Shown: one piece after another, positions 7,168 through 15,333 of the stretch
Numbering within the stretch: the first letter of the stretch is position 1
Layout of the letters: every line of letters starts with the position of its first letter
DNA from: Pseudomonas sp. IPO3778
Lineage (GTDB): Bacteria > Pseudomonadota > Gammaproteobacteria > Pseudomonadales > Pseudomonadaceae
Length of the DNA stretch: 32,029 nucleotides
Assembly (NCBI RefSeq): GCF_013386825.1
Contig: NZ_JACARC010000058.1
Coordinates: forward strand, 1 to 32,029
Direction: 5' to 3'
Notes under the pieces: model-generated
What the model was told of the DNA's origin: nothing
What the model saw: the letters and a program-made list of their open reading frames with translations, nothing else
The model's database searches: none
Program-made: the position numbers and the translations under genes

Positions 7168-7986
7168 TTATTCGGCTCGCGCCCGCACGTGGATAGCCGC
7201 AAAAGGCTCATTCTGGACCAACTCGACCAAGGATTCCTTGACCAGTTCAAGGATCGCCATAAAGGTCACCACGACCCCCAGGCGCCCTTCTTCTTTGGTA
7301 AACAGCTCTACGAACGGCACAAACCCGCCGCCCTTGAGGCGGTCCAGCACATCACTCATGCGCTCGCGGGTGGACAGGGCCTCGCGGCTGACCTGGTGGC
7401 TTTCAAACATATCGCCACGGCGCAGGACTTCGGCCATGGACATCAGCAATTCTTCCAGGCTGACGTCCGGCAGCAGCTTGCGCGCCCGGGCTTCCGGGGC
7501 GTCGAGCTTGGGCACCACCACATCGCGGCCCACCCGGCTCAGGCCATCGATGCCTTCGGCCGCGGCCTTGAAGCGCTCATATTCCTGCAGGCGGCGGATC
7601 AGTTCGGCGCGGGGGTCGTCCTCTTCCGCCTCGATGGTTTCCGAGCGCGGCAGCAGCATGCGGGACTTGATCTCCGCGAGCATCGCGGCCATCACCAGGT
7701 ACTCGGCGGCCAGCTCCAGGCGCACCGTCTGCATCAACTCGACATAGCCCATGTACTGGCGGGTGATTTCCGCCACCGGGATGTCGAGGATGTTGATGTT
7801 CTGCTTGCGGATCAGGTACAGCAGCAAGTCCAGCGGGCCTTCAAAGGCTTCGAGGAAGACTTCCAGGGCGTCCGGCGGAATGTACAGGTCCAGCGGCATT
7901 TCCATCACGGCCTGGCCGTAGACCATGGCAAATGGCAGTTCCTGCTGGGCGCCCGCCTGGCTGTCGACGGTTTCCACGGCCGACAT
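7168..7986 (-). CDS. scpA: Segregation and condensation protein A
   Basis: ScpA is the kleisin-type subunit that bridges SMC heads and binds ScpB. The protein has 272 residues. The family N-terminal motif FEGPLDLLLYLIRKQNINIL lies at about residues 48-67, followed by DIPVAEITRQYM and a helical block around AAEYLVMAAMLAEIKSRMLL. The C-terminal winged helix (about 210-272, ending ELVQNEPFAAIHVRARAE) also matches. An N-terminal extension of about 40 residues precedes the motif. The ATG abuts the stop of the upstream yciO-like gene with no gap (TGA then ATG), which indicates translational coupling. Confidence 0.95.
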   Translation of the reverse strand: MSAVETVDSQAGAQQELPFAMVYGQAVMEMPLDLYIPPDALEVFLEAFEGPLDLLLYLIRKQNINILDIPVAEITRQYMGYVELMQTVRLELAAEYLVMAAMLAEIKSRMLLPRSETIEAEEDDPRAELIRRLQEYERFKAAAEGIDGLSRVGRDVVVPKLDAPEARARKLLPDVSLEELLMSMAEVLRRGDMFESHQVSREALSTRERMSDVLDRLKGGGFVPFVELFTKEEGRLGVVVTFMAILELVKESLVELVQNEPFAAIHVRARAE

Positions 7987-8616
7987 TCAGGCCTCGACCA
8001 TGAACGGTGCCGGGTCGCCGCAACCCACGCGCACCACTTCCGGTTCGCCGTCGGCCAGGTTGATCACGGTGGAGGCCTTGTTGCCGCCGTAGCCGCCGTC
8101 GATGATCAGGTCGACGTGTTTTTCCAGCAGGCGGCGCATTTCATACGGGTCGTACAACGGCTCTTCTTCCCCCGGCAGGATCAGCGACACGCTCATCAGC
8201 GGCTCACCGAGTTCGGCCAGCAGCGCCAGGGCGATCGGGTGTTCCGGCACCCGCAGGCCGATGGTGCGTTTTTTCGGGTGCAGCAGCAGGCGCGGCACTT
8301 CGCGGGTGGCGTTGAGGATGAAAGTGTAAGGCCCCGGCGTGTGAGCCTTGAGCAGGCGGAAGGTGCCGGTGTCGACCTTGGCGAACAGGCCCAGCTGGGA
8401 CAAGTCGCTGCAAATCAGCGCGAAGTTGTGGTTCTTGTCCAGGTCACGCAGGCGTCTTACGCGTTCGACCGCATTCTTGTCGCCGATCTGGCAACCGATA
8501 GCGTAGGAGGAATCCGTAGGGTAGATCACCACGCCACCGGCACGGATGATCTCCACGGCCTGTTTGATCAGGCGCGCCTGGGGGTTTTCCGGATGAATCT
8601 GGAAGAATTGACTCAC
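7987..8616 (-). CDS. YciO/Sua5/YrdC-family protein
   Basis: This 209-residue protein belongs to the Sua5/YciO/YrdC superfamily. YrdC (TsaC) and Sua5 make threonylcarbamoyl-AMP for the t6A37 modification of tRNA; YciO members are paralogues with a less certain role. The family motifs are visible: GGVVIYPTDSSYAIGCQIGD, RRLRDLDKNHNFALICSDLS, TPGPYTFILNAT and the GLRVPEHP segment. The N-terminus SQFFQIHPENPQ is typical of YciO, so I chose the GTG at 8614-8616. AGGTA lies about 7 bases before it. An ATG further upstream would add residues overlapping the rnm gene. It lies between rnm and scpA in one leftward operon. Confidence 0.85.
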   Translation of the reverse strand: MSQFFQIHPENPQARLIKQAVEIIRAGGVVIYPTDSSYAIGCQIGDKNAVERVRRLRDLDKNHNFALICSDLSQLGLFAKVDTGTFRLLKAHTPGPYTFILNATREVPRLLLHPKKRTIGLRVPEHPIALALLAELGEPLMSVSLILPGEEEPLYDPYEMRRLLEKHVDLIIDGGYGGNKASTVINLADGEPEVVRVGCGDPAPFMVEA

Positions 8617-8629
8617 GTGTTCTACCTGT

Positions 8630-9493
8630 TCAGACGGTGGCAATAATGGGTTCATGCTTGAACCGACACCAAAGGGGCGGCAAATCTTCCGGGACGGCAC
8701 GGTACTCGCCAATCTCGGACCAGCCGCCAGGGCCATGAAAATCACTGCCGGCGCTCACCAGCAGACCAAATTCGCGCGCAAGAATCGCCAGGCTACCCAC
8801 CTGTTCGGCCGGTTGATGCCCGTTGACCACTTCGATTGCGTGACCGCCCGCTTGAATATAGTCGCCAATCAGCTTGCGACGTTTGCTGCGGGTGAAATCG
8901 TAATGCCAGGGATGCGCCAGGCTGACCCAGGCGCCCGCCGCCCGCAACGTGCCCACGGTGTCCTCCAGGGTAGGCCAGTGTTGCTTGACGTCCCCCAGCT
9001 TGCCGGCACCCAGCCATTTGCGGAACGCTTCGGCGCGATCCTTTACAAACCCTTCACGCACCATCCAGTCGGCAAAGTGCGGACGGGCCGGGGCGTTGCC
9101 GCTGTCGCCCAGTTCCTGCTGGATGGCGCGGGCGCCTTCCAGGCCGTTGGGCATGCCTTTGAGGGCCAGCTTGCGGCTTATTTCTTCGGACCGCAGCCAG
9201 CGGCCATCGTGCAATTGGGCGATGGCCTCCACCAGCGGCGGCGCGTTCACGTCGAAACCGTAGCCCAGTACGTGAATGGTTGCGCCACCCCAGGTGCAGG
9301 ACAACTCAACCCCGTTGACCAGTTGCATGCCCAACGCCGTCGCCGTTTCGCGGGCCTCTGCCAGGCCTTCGAGGGTGTCGTGGTCGGTCAACGACAGGAC
9401 TCGCACGCCTTTTTCAAACGCACGCGCAACCAGGACCGCGGGCGCCAGGGCGCCGTCGGAGGCTGTGCTATGGCAGTGCAAATCAACATTCAC
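8630..9493 (-). CDS. rnm: PHP-domain nuclease/phosphatase, RNase AM type
   Basis: PHP-domain metal hydrolase, homologous to E. coli YciV (Rnm/RNase AM). That protein acts on 3',5'-nucleoside bisphosphates and trims 5' ends of RNA. Metal-binding motifs are visible in order: VDLHCHSTASDG at the N-terminus, SLTDHDTLEG, GVELS, ARPHFADWMV, LAHPWHYD and SAGSDFHGPG. I chose the GTG at 9491-9493 because the protein then starts MNVDLHCH (287 residues), as in relatives. The TTG at 9535 has no ribosome binding site; GAGG before the GTG is somewhat distant, so the start is moderately sure. It is the first gene of the leftward rnm-yciO-scpA-scpB operon and is divergent from yciB. Confidence 0.88.
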   Translation of the reverse strand: MNVDLHCHSTASDGALAPAVLVARAFEKGVRVLSLTDHDTLEGLAEARETATALGMQLVNGVELSCTWGGATIHVLGYGFDVNAPPLVEAIAQLHDGRWLRSEEISRKLALKGMPNGLEGARAIQQELGDSGNAPARPHFADWMVREGFVKDRAEAFRKWLGAGKLGDVKQHWPTLEDTVGTLRAAGAWVSLAHPWHYDFTRSKRRKLIGDYIQAGGHAIEVVNGHQPAEQVGSLAILAREFGLLVSAGSDFHGPGGWSEIGEYRAVPEDLPPLWCRFKHEPIIATV

Positions 9494-9542
9494 GGGAGTG
9501 TGTAACCTCAAGTCAGCTGGCGCTTTCGCTACCAAGGATGTT

Positions 9543-9551
9543 TGTTATTAT
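9543..9551 (+). promoter_or_regulatory. Extended -10 promoter candidate for yciB
   Basis: TG (9543-9544), one base, then TATTAT (9546-9551) forms an extended -10 element 30 bases before the yciB GTG. No good -35 hexamer is seen at the matching distance. Confidence 0.45.
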
Positions 9552-9580
9552 GCCGCCACATCCAGCTTCTGGCTCTTACT

Positions 9581-10177
9581 GTGAAACAATTCATCGACTT
9601 CATCCCGCTGTTGCTGTTTTTCATCGTTTATAAAATCGACCCACGCTCAATCGATATTGCCGGCCATGAGCTGACCGTCGGTGGCATCTACAGTGCCACG
9701 GCGGTGCTGATCATCAGCTCGGTGGTGGTCTACGGCGCTATCTTCATCTCCCAGCGCAAGCTGGAAAAAAGCCAATGGCTGACGCTGGTCGCCTGCCTCG
9801 TCTTCGGCAGCCTGACCCTGGCCTTCCACAGCGAAACCTTCCTTAAATGGAAAGCCCCGGTGGTCAACTGGCTGTTCGCCCTGGCCTTTATCGGCAGCCA
9901 CTTCATCGGTGACCGTCTGCTGATCAAGCGGATCATGGGCCACGCCCTGACCTTGCCGGACCCTGTCTGGGTTCGCCTGAACATCGCCTGGATCGTGTTT
10001 TTCCTGTTCTGCGGCGCTGCCAACCTGTTCGTCGCCTTTACCTTCCAGAGCTACTGGGTGGACTTCAAGGTGTTCGGCAGCCTGGGCATGACCGTGCTGT
10101 TCCTGGTCGGCCAGGGTATCTACCTGTCGCGCCACCTGCATGACTCCGACCCTACCACGCCGAAAACCGAGGACTGA
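9581..10177 (+). CDS. yciB: Inner-membrane protein YciB (septation protein A)
   Basis: Also called IspZ. This is a polytopic inner-membrane protein linked to cell-envelope integrity and septation. The start region KQFIDFIPLLLFFIVYKI and the block FGSLTLAFHSETFLKWKAPVVNW are diagnostic of the family. About five hydrophobic segments fit in 198 residues. The start is taken as GTG 9581, matching the family; upstream in-frame codons would give an atypical N-terminus. There is no strong ribosome binding site, as often happens with near-leaderless transcripts. yciI follows one base after the stop, so the two form an operon. Confidence 0.92.
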   Translation: MKQFIDFIPLLLFFIVYKIDPRSIDIAGHELTVGGIYSATAVLIISSVVVYGAIFISQRKLEKSQWLTLVACLVFGSLTLAFHSETFLKWKAPVVNWLFALAFIGSHFIGDRLLIKRIMGHALTLPDPVWVRLNIAWIVFFLFCGAANLFVAFTFQSYWVDFKVFGSLGMTVLFLVGQGIYLSRHLHDSDPTTPKTED

Positions 10178-10178
10178 C

Positions 10179-10478
10179 ATGCTCTACGCAATCATTTCCA
10201 CCGACGTCGCCAACTCCCTGGAAAAGCGCCTGGCCGCCCGCCCGGCTCACCTTGAACGCCTGAAACAGCTGCACGCCGAAGGCCGTATGGTACTCGCCGG
10301 CCCACACCCGGCAGTGGACAGCAACGACCCGGGGCAAGCCGGTTTCACGGGTAGCCTGGTGGTTGTCGAGTTCGCCTCCCTGGCGGCGGCACAAGCCTGG
10401 GCCGACGCTGATCCGTACGTGGCGGCCGGTGTTTACGCCCAAGTGCTGGTCAAGCCGTTCAAACAAGTCCTGCCTTGA
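10179..10478 (+). CDS. yciI: YciI family protein
   Basis: This 99-residue YciI-domain protein (dimeric alpha-beta barrel, ferredoxin-like fold) has no settled reaction. It starts MLYAIISTDV. The conserved LAGPHPAVDSNDPGQAGFTGSL and WADADPYVAAGVY segments are present, including the family His and Asp residues. The ATG has GAGG inside the end of yciB, showing translational coupling. An upstream in-frame ATG inside yciB is rejected because it would add 13 unrelated residues. Confidence 0.92.
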   Translation: MLYAIISTDVANSLEKRLAARPAHLERLKQLHAEGRMVLAGPHPAVDSNDPGQAGFTGSLVVVEFASLAAAQAWADADPYVAAGVYAQVLVKPFKQVLP

Positions 10479-10484
10479 TTCGTT

Positions 10485-10513
10485 GTGCGCTGAACCAATT
10501 GGCTTCAGCGCAC
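10485..10513. terminator. Hairpin after yciI
   Basis: GTGCGCTGAA (10485-10494) pairs perfectly with TTCAGCGCAC (10504-10513) over a 9-base loop. No T-run follows, so termination is likely partial or Rho-assisted. Confidence 0.6.
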
Positions 10514-10584
10514 TCCTAAACGCTCATTATTCCCGGTAACCTGCCGACAACGTTCTGAATATTCGTGTGGAATCAGGAGTTCCG

Positions 10585-10992
10585 ATGCGCTTACGTCAGT
10601 TGTGTCTGTTGGCAGTGTTAATGATCGGGGCTACGGCCCACGCTGAAGAAACCTCGAACACCGGCAATTCCACGCCCCTGTCCTTGAGTGCCGGCAGCCA
10701 GATCACCGATTTGCAGCAACGTTTGAAAGAAAGCGAACGGCAGCGGGATGAACTGAGCAAGCAATTGCAAAGTGCTGACGCCACCCGGGAAAGTACTCAA
10801 CTGAGTAAACTGCGCCAGGAGAACCAACGCCTGGCCCAGCAACTCAAAGAAGCACAGGGCAGTGCCTTGCCACGCTGGCTGACCGAGCAACAGCAATGGT
10901 TCGTGACCGGCGGGGCTGTCGCGCTGATCGCCCTGTTGTGCGGGATCTTCGCCAGTGGCGGGCACCGGCGCCGTCGACAATGGCTAAATTGA
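10585..10992 (+). CDS. Small membrane coiled-coil protein
   Basis: 135 residues. A signal peptide spans about 1-20 (MRLRQLCLLAVLMIGATAHA, then EE). A coiled coil covers about 36-90, rich in Gln, Glu and Leu (LQQRLKESERQRDELSKQLQ). One membrane span follows at about 104-122 (VTGGAVALIALLCGIFASGG), and a short basic tail RRRRQWLN ends it. This suggests an outward-facing coiled coil held in the inner membrane by its C-terminal span. AGGAG precedes the ATG. It ends 7 bases before cpxR, so it is probably co-transcribed and may sense or scaffold envelope stress. Similar proteins are loosely labelled translation initiation factor 2-like in databases, which the sequence does not support. Confidence 0.8.
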   Translation: MRLRQLCLLAVLMIGATAHAEETSNTGNSTPLSLSAGSQITDLQQRLKESERQRDELSKQLQSADATRESTQLSKLRQENQRLAQQLKEAQGSALPRWLTEQQQWFVTGGAVALIALLCGIFASGGHRRRRQWLN

Positions 10993-10999
10993 GTGAGTC

Positions 11000-11677
11000 A
11001 TGAGCGAGCTGTTACTGATAGATGATGACCAGGAGCTCTGCGAGCTGCTGACCAGTTGGCTGAGCCAGGAAGGTTTCCAGGTGCGCGCTTGCCATGACGG
11101 CTCGAGCGCACGCAAGGCATTGGCCGAAGCCGCCCCGGCGGCGGTCGTGCTCGACGTGATGCTGCCCGACGGCAGCGGCCTTGAGCTGCTCAAGCAATTG
11201 CGCAGCGACCACCCGGAGCTGCCGGTGCTGATGCTTTCGGCCCGCGGCGAACCCCTGGACCGGATCCTCGGCCTGGAGCTGGGCGCCGACGATTACCTGG
11301 CCAAACCCTGCGACCCCCGGGAACTGACCGCCCGCCTGCGTGCCGTATTGCGCCGTAGCCACCCGGCTGCCGTATCGACGCAACTGGAGCTGGGCGACCT
11401 GTGCTTCAGCCCGATGCGGGGTGTGGTCACTATCGATGAGCAGGAATTTGCCCTGACCGTGTCCGAAAGCCGCCTGCTGGAAGCCTTGCTGCGCCAGCCG
11501 GGCGAGCCGCTGGACAAACAGGAACTGGCGCAGATCGCCCTGGGCCGCAAGCTGACCCTGTATGACCGCAGCCTGGACATGCACGTCAGCAACCTGCGCA
11601 AGAAGATCGGCCCGCACCCCGATGGCCGGGCACGGATCGTGGCGCTGCGCAGCCGCGGCTACTACTACAGCCTCTAA
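11000..11677 (+). CDS. cpxR: Response regulator, CpxR-like (OmpR family)
   Basis: This DNA-binding response regulator should be phosphorylated by the kinase at 12477. The receiver domain (about 1-115) has the acidic pocket LLIDDDQEL, phospho-acceptor Asp52 (VVLDVMLPDGSG), the Ser80 switch (MLSARGE) and Lys102 (YLAKPCDP). The OmpR-type winged helix (about 128-225) includes TVSESRLLEALLRQPGEPL and MHVSNLRKKIGP. The 225 residues are normal for CpxR. GAGTGAG acts as a weak ribosome binding site. CpxR here is separated from its kinase by the REP doublet and cpxP. Confidence 0.9.
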   Translation: MSELLLIDDDQELCELLTSWLSQEGFQVRACHDGSSARKALAEAAPAAVVLDVMLPDGSGLELLKQLRSDHPELPVLMLSARGEPLDRILGLELGADDYLAKPCDPRELTARLRAVLRRSHPAAVSTQLELGDLCFSPMRGVVTIDEQEFALTVSESRLLEALLRQPGEPLDKQELAQIALGRKLTLYDRSLDMHVSNLRKKIGPHPDGRARIVALRSRGYYYSL

Positions 11678-11694
11678 GCACAACACCTGTCCCC

Positions 11695-11801
11695 TGTGGG
11701 AGCTGTCGAGCCTTGGCGAGGCTGCGATGGCATCACCTCGGTGCAACGGATAAACCGCGGTGCCTGCATCGCAGCCTCGCCAAGGCTCGACAGCTCCCAC
11801 A
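11695..11801. repeat. REP doublet (REPIN) 3
   Basis: The arms are 35 bp and perfectly complementary (11695-11729 and 11767-11801), with a 37-base spacer. The internal arm sequence (GTCGAGCCTTGGCGAGGC) differs from the other doublets. It lies between cpxR and the cpxP promoter region. Confidence 0.95.
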
Positions 11802-11850
11802 CATGATCTTCCCTGCCGGGATAGTTTTGTCAGCCCCGCCCAAAATCCTC

Positions 11851-11866
11851 TTTACCCAAGCTTTAC
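11851..11866 (-). promoter_or_regulatory. CpxR-type operator upstream of cpxP
   Basis: Read on the minus strand this is GTAAA, six bases, GTAAA, the tandem half-site pattern described for CpxR. It lies about 80 bases before the cpxP start. It supports autoregulated, envelope-stress-driven expression of cpxP and probably cpxA. Confidence 0.65.
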
Positions 11867-11946
11867 CCTACCCTGACTGCCGCTGACCTTGTTCTCCGTA
11901 ATCTACTCACATCCGGACTCACCGGAATAGAGACAGGAGAATCACC

Positions 11947-12411
11947 ATGCGCAAGACCCTTATCGCTTTGATGTTCGCTGCTGCCCTGCCAACCGTTGCC
12001 ATGGCGGCAATGCCAGAAGGTCCAGGCCCGATGGGCGGTCCTGAAGGCCACATGATGGGCGGCCCTGGCCACGGCGGCGATCACGGCATGCGGGGCAAGG
12101 GTGGCCCTTTCAGCCAGCTTGACTTGACCCATGAACAGCGCCAGCAGATCGGCAAATTGATGGGCCAGCAGTGGCACGCTCGCAAAGAGCTGGTCAAGAA
12201 GTACCTGGACAAACTCCCGGCCGCTGACCAGAAAGCCATGCAAGACGAAATGGCTGCCGGCAAGCTGAAAACCCAGGCGGATATCCGTGCCGTGCTGAAA
12301 CCCGATCAACAGAAGAAATTCGACGAGATCGCAAAAAAACAAGCCGAGCGCCGCGCCGAGTGGAAGGAATTCCAGGCCTGGAAAGCCCAGCAGCCGCAAA
12401 AAGCGCAATAA
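11947..12411 (+). CDS. cpxP: Periplasmic Spy/CpxP-family protein
   Basis: This 154-residue periplasmic chaperone or stress adaptor would bind misfolded proteins or dampen the CpxA kinase. A signal peptide spans about 1-20 (MRKTLIALMFAAALPTVAMA). A Met/Gly/His/Pro-rich stretch follows (about 22-52, MGGPEGHMMGGPGHGGDHGM), which could bind copper or other metals. The helical core then carries two LTxxQ-like motifs, LTHEQRQQIGKL and LKPDQQKKF, typical of Spy and CpxP. AGGAG precedes the ATG. The CpxR-type box lies upstream and the kinase gene lies downstream past a terminator-like hairpin. Confidence 0.88.
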   Translation: MRKTLIALMFAAALPTVAMAAMPEGPGPMGGPEGHMMGGPGHGGDHGMRGKGGPFSQLDLTHEQRQQIGKLMGQQWHARKELVKKYLDKLPAADQKAMQDEMAAGKLKTQADIRAVLKPDQQKKFDEIAKKQAERRAEWKEFQAWKAQQPQKAQ

Positions 12412-12429
12412 TGATCTAGCTTCACTCCC

Positions 12430-12459
12430 AGCCCAGTGGCCACCGCCGCTGGGCTTTTC
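12430..12459 (+). terminator. Terminator-like hairpin between cpxP and cpxA
   Basis: AGCCCAGTGG (12430-12439) pairs with CCGCTGGGCT (12446-12455), with one G-U pair, followed by TTTCC. It probably attenuates read-through so that the kinase is made at a lower level than cpxP. Confidence 0.7.
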
Positions 12460-12476
12460 CTGTTTGAGGGTTTCTT

Positions 12477-13820
12477 GTGCGTTCATTGTTCTGGCGCGTC
12501 CTTGCCAGCTTCTGGCTGGCCATCGCCCTGGTTGCCGGGTTGTCGATCCTGCTGGGGCATATGCTCAACCAGGATGCGTGGATTCTCAGCCGCCACCCCG
12601 GGCTCAATAACCTCGCGCAGGAATGGACGCAGCTTTACGAGGCCCAAGGCGAGGATGCCGCCCAGGATTTGCTGCAGCAGCGCAAGCGCCAGTACCACAT
12701 CGACGTGCAAGTGCTGAACGAAAGCGGCGAGCCCGTGGTGCGCGGCACCTTCCCGCGCAGGGCCGCCGCCCTCGAAGCCCGGCAAAACGACAGCCAGGAC
12801 CGCCACCTGCCCTGGCGCCGCCTGACCGCCGAATACACCAGCGAAAAAACCGGCGACACCTACCTGCTGATCTACCGCATTCCCCACCCGGAACTGGACG
12901 CCTGGCACCGCAGCAGCCTGCTCTGGCCGTTAAGTGCCCTGGCCATCGCGCTGGTGGTGCTGACCCTGTTCAGCCTGCTGGTGACGCTGTCCATCACCCG
13001 CCCCCTCAGCCGTCTGCGCGGCGCGGTGCATGACCTGGGCCAGACCACCTACCAGCAAAACAGCTTGGCGCGGTTGGCCAACCGCCGCGATGAATTCGGC
13101 GTACTCGCCACCGACTTCAACCGCATGGGCGCCCGCCTGCAAAGCCTGATCGGCAGCCAGCGCCAATTGCTGCGGGACGTGTCCCACGAACTGCGCTCGC
13201 CCCTGGCCCGCCTGCGAATCGCCCTGGCCCTGGCAGAACGGGCCACGCCCGAGGCGCGGGAGAAGCTCTGGCCGCGCCTGACCCGTGAATGCGACCGCCT
13301 GGAAGCGCTGATCAGCGAAATCCTGGTACTTGCCCGGGTGGATGCCGACAACGCCAGCGCCGAGGACATCGACCTCAACCAGCTGCTCAAGACCCTGCAA
13401 AAAGACGCCCTGCTTGGCGCGCCGGACCAACCCGTGCAACTCGATGCCGAGGCCGGGCTGCAGCTCAAGGGCTGGCCGACCATGATCGAACGCGCCGTGG
13501 ACAACCTGCTGCGCAATGCCCAACGCTTCAACCCGCCCGGCCAACCGATTGAAATGGACGCCAAACGCCAGGGCGAACGCATTGTGATCAGCGTGCGCGA
13601 TCACGGCCCCGGCGTGAGCGCCGAACACCTGAGCCAACTGGGCGAGCCGTTTTACCGCGCCCCGGGGCAAACCGCCCAAGGCCACGGCTTGGGCCTGGCC
13701 ATCGCCCGACGCGCGGCGGAGCGCCATGGTGGCAGCCTGATCCTGGCCAATCATCCTGATGGTGGCTTTATCGCCAGCGTGGAGTTGCCGCTGGAACCCG
13801 GGGTTGTCATTCAACCCTGA
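12477..13820 (+). CDS. cpxA: Sensor histidine kinase, CpxA-like
   Basis: This inner-membrane kinase partners the CpxR-like regulator. Membrane spans lie at about 7-28 and 148-172, enclosing a periplasmic sensor domain of about 120 residues. A HAMP linker runs from about 172 to 225. The H-box is RDVSHELRSPLARLRIAL with His237; the N-box is ERAVDNLLRNAQRF (Asn343 and Asn347); the G1 box is DHGPG (375-379) and the G2 box GHGLGLA (402-408). The start is GTG 12477, with GAGGG about 6 bases upstream. The length of 447 residues is normal. It sits downstream of cpxP rather than directly after cpxR. Confidence 0.9.
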   Translation: MRSLFWRVLASFWLAIALVAGLSILLGHMLNQDAWILSRHPGLNNLAQEWTQLYEAQGEDAAQDLLQQRKRQYHIDVQVLNESGEPVVRGTFPRRAAALEARQNDSQDRHLPWRRLTAEYTSEKTGDTYLLIYRIPHPELDAWHRSSLLWPLSALAIALVVLTLFSLLVTLSITRPLSRLRGAVHDLGQTTYQQNSLARLANRRDEFGVLATDFNRMGARLQSLIGSQRQLLRDVSHELRSPLARLRIALALAERATPEAREKLWPRLTRECDRLEALISEILVLARVDADNASAEDIDLNQLLKTLQKDALLGAPDQPVQLDAEAGLQLKGWPTMIERAVDNLLRNAQRFNPPGQPIEMDAKRQGERIVISVRDHGPGVSAEHLSQLGEPFYRAPGQTAQGHGLGLAIARRAAERHGGSLILANHPDGGFIASVELPLEPGVVIQP

Positions 13821-13860
13821 TGATCTTCTATGATGGTCCTTCTCATAAGGAGGGCCTTTG

Positions 13861-15210
13861 ATGACTGATCTGCTCACTCCCATCCAGGAAGCACTCGACT
13901 TACCCATCACCCCGCTGGCCTTCACCGAGGCTGGCGCCCTGCCCTCGACCTTTGCCGTCACCGAACTGGCCAGCGCCAGCGTTGGCGCGGCGGGCCAGGC
14001 GCTTGCCCAGTTGCTGTTGCAGCAAACCGGGCGCTTACCCTCCGTGACCGTGGACCGGCGCCTCGCCTCATTCTGGTTTTCCTCGTCCCTGCGTCCCGAT
14101 GGCTGGACCACACCGCCGCTGTGGGATCCGATTGCCGGCGACTACGCCTGCGCCGATGGCTGGATTCGCCTGCACACCAATGCGCCGCACCATCGCGCCG
14201 CCGCCGAGCGCGTACTCGGGCAGGCCGCTGACCGTGACGCAATGGCCGCGAAGGTTGCGCAATGGAATGCTGCCGAGTTGGAACAAGCGATTGTCGAGGC
14301 AAACGGCTGTGCCGCGCAGATGCGTTCGTGGCAAGACTGGCAAGTGCATCCGCAAGGTTTGGCGGTCAATCAGGAACCGCTGGTCCATCGCCAGACCTTT
14401 GCAGCCCTCAGCGACAAACCCTGGCTGGGCTCAGTGGCGCGGCCATTGGCGGGTATCAAGGTGCTGGACCTGACCCGCGTGCTGGCCGGCCCCACCGCCA
14501 GCCGTTTTCTCGCCGGCCTTGGCGCCGATGTCCTGCGCATCGACTCGCCCGACTGGAACGAACCCGGGGTGGTGCCGGAAATGACCCTTGGCAAACGCTG
14601 CGCCCGCCTGGACCTGAAAAACACCGACGACCGCCAAATCTTCGAAAGCCTGCTCAGGGACACTGACATCCTGCTGCACGGCTACCGCGCCGATGCCCTG
14701 GAGCAGTTGGGCTACGGTGAGTCAGCGTTGCAAGGCATCGCCCCCGGCCTGATCGACGCCAGCCTCAACGCCTATGGCTGGAGCGGCCCCTGGCGCAATC
14801 GCCGGGGCTTCGACAGCCTGGTGCAGATGAGCACCGGGATTGCCGAGGCGGGCCGGCAGTGGAAAAACACCGACAAGCCGGTGCCATTGCCGTTGCAGGC
14901 GCTGGACCACGCCACGGGCTATTTGATGGCGGCCAGTGCGATCCAGGCATTGAGTGAACGGTTGAAGTCCGGTCGCGGCGGTTCGGCGCTGCTGTCATTG
15001 GCCCGCACGGCAAAACTGTTGGTGGACGCAGGGCAAGTCCCCGAACAGCCGTCACTGCGAGCCGAAGAACCCGGCGATCAAGGCCTGGTGGTGGAGCAAA
15101 CCGCCTGGGGCCCGGCCCATCGGTTACTGCCCCCGGTGACCCTCAGCGGGACACCGTTGCAGTGGGATTTACCGGCCGGGGAGTTGGGTTCACATCGCCC
15201 TCAGTGGTGA
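13861..15210 (+). CDS. CoA-transferase family III protein, halves apparently swapped
   Basis: 449 residues, related to CaiB/BaiF-type acyl-CoA transferases. The signature that normally begins such proteins, PLAGIKVLDLTRVLAGPTAS, appears only at about residue 196. It is followed by LGADVLRIDSPD and the block NAYGWSGPWRNRRGFDSLVQ near 304-323, where Asp318 is the likely catalytic Asp. The first 190 residues (for example ACADGWIRLHTNAPHHRAAA and SWQDWQVHPQGLAV) resemble what usually comes after that core. So the order looks permuted, or the protein is a remnant of a tandem double-length enzyme. A strong ribosome binding site (AAGGAGG) fixes ATG 13861; the TTG one codon earlier is rejected. Substrates are unknown. 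Confidence 0.75.
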   Translation: MTDLLTPIQEALDLPITPLAFTEAGALPSTFAVTELASASVGAAGQALAQLLLQQTGRLPSVTVDRRLASFWFSSSLRPDGWTTPPLWDPIAGDYACADGWIRLHTNAPHHRAAAERVLGQAADRDAMAAKVAQWNAAELEQAIVEANGCAAQMRSWQDWQVHPQGLAVNQEPLVHRQTFAALSDKPWLGSVARPLAGIKVLDLTRVLAGPTASRFLAGLGADVLRIDSPDWNEPGVVPEMTLGKRCARLDLKNTDDRQIFESLLRDTDILLHGYRADALEQLGYGESALQGIAPGLIDASLNAYGWSGPWRNRRGFDSLVQMSTGIAEAGRQWKNTDKPVPLPLQALDHATGYLMAASAIQALSERLKSGRGGSALLSLARTAKLLVDAGQVPEQPSLRAEEPGDQGLVVEQTAWGPAHRLLPPVTLSGTPLQWDLPAGELGSHRPQW

Positions 15211-15220
15211 CCGAAGATCC

Positions 15221-15322
15221 TGTGGCGAGGGAGCTTGCTCCCGCTGGACTGCGCAGCAGGCCCCTGCCTTTAGGTCAATGGGGCCGCTTCGCGCCCCAGC
15301 GGGAGCAAGCTCCCTCGCCACA
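15221..15322. repeat. REP doublet (REPIN) 4
   Basis: Perfect 27-bp arms (15221-15247 and 15296-15322) start TGTGGCGAGGGAGCTTGCTC. It fills the gap between two convergent genes, ending the CoA-transferase transcript and the leftward alkA transcript. Confidence 0.95.
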
Positions 15323-15333
15323 GGTACGCAGAA

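Noticed and set aside
6043..8646. 867-residue open frame on the plus strand
   Set aside because: It is antisense to scpB, scpA and the yciO-like gene, which have clear family motifs. Its composition (Gln/His/Arg/Phe rich) is typical of a high-GC shadow frame.
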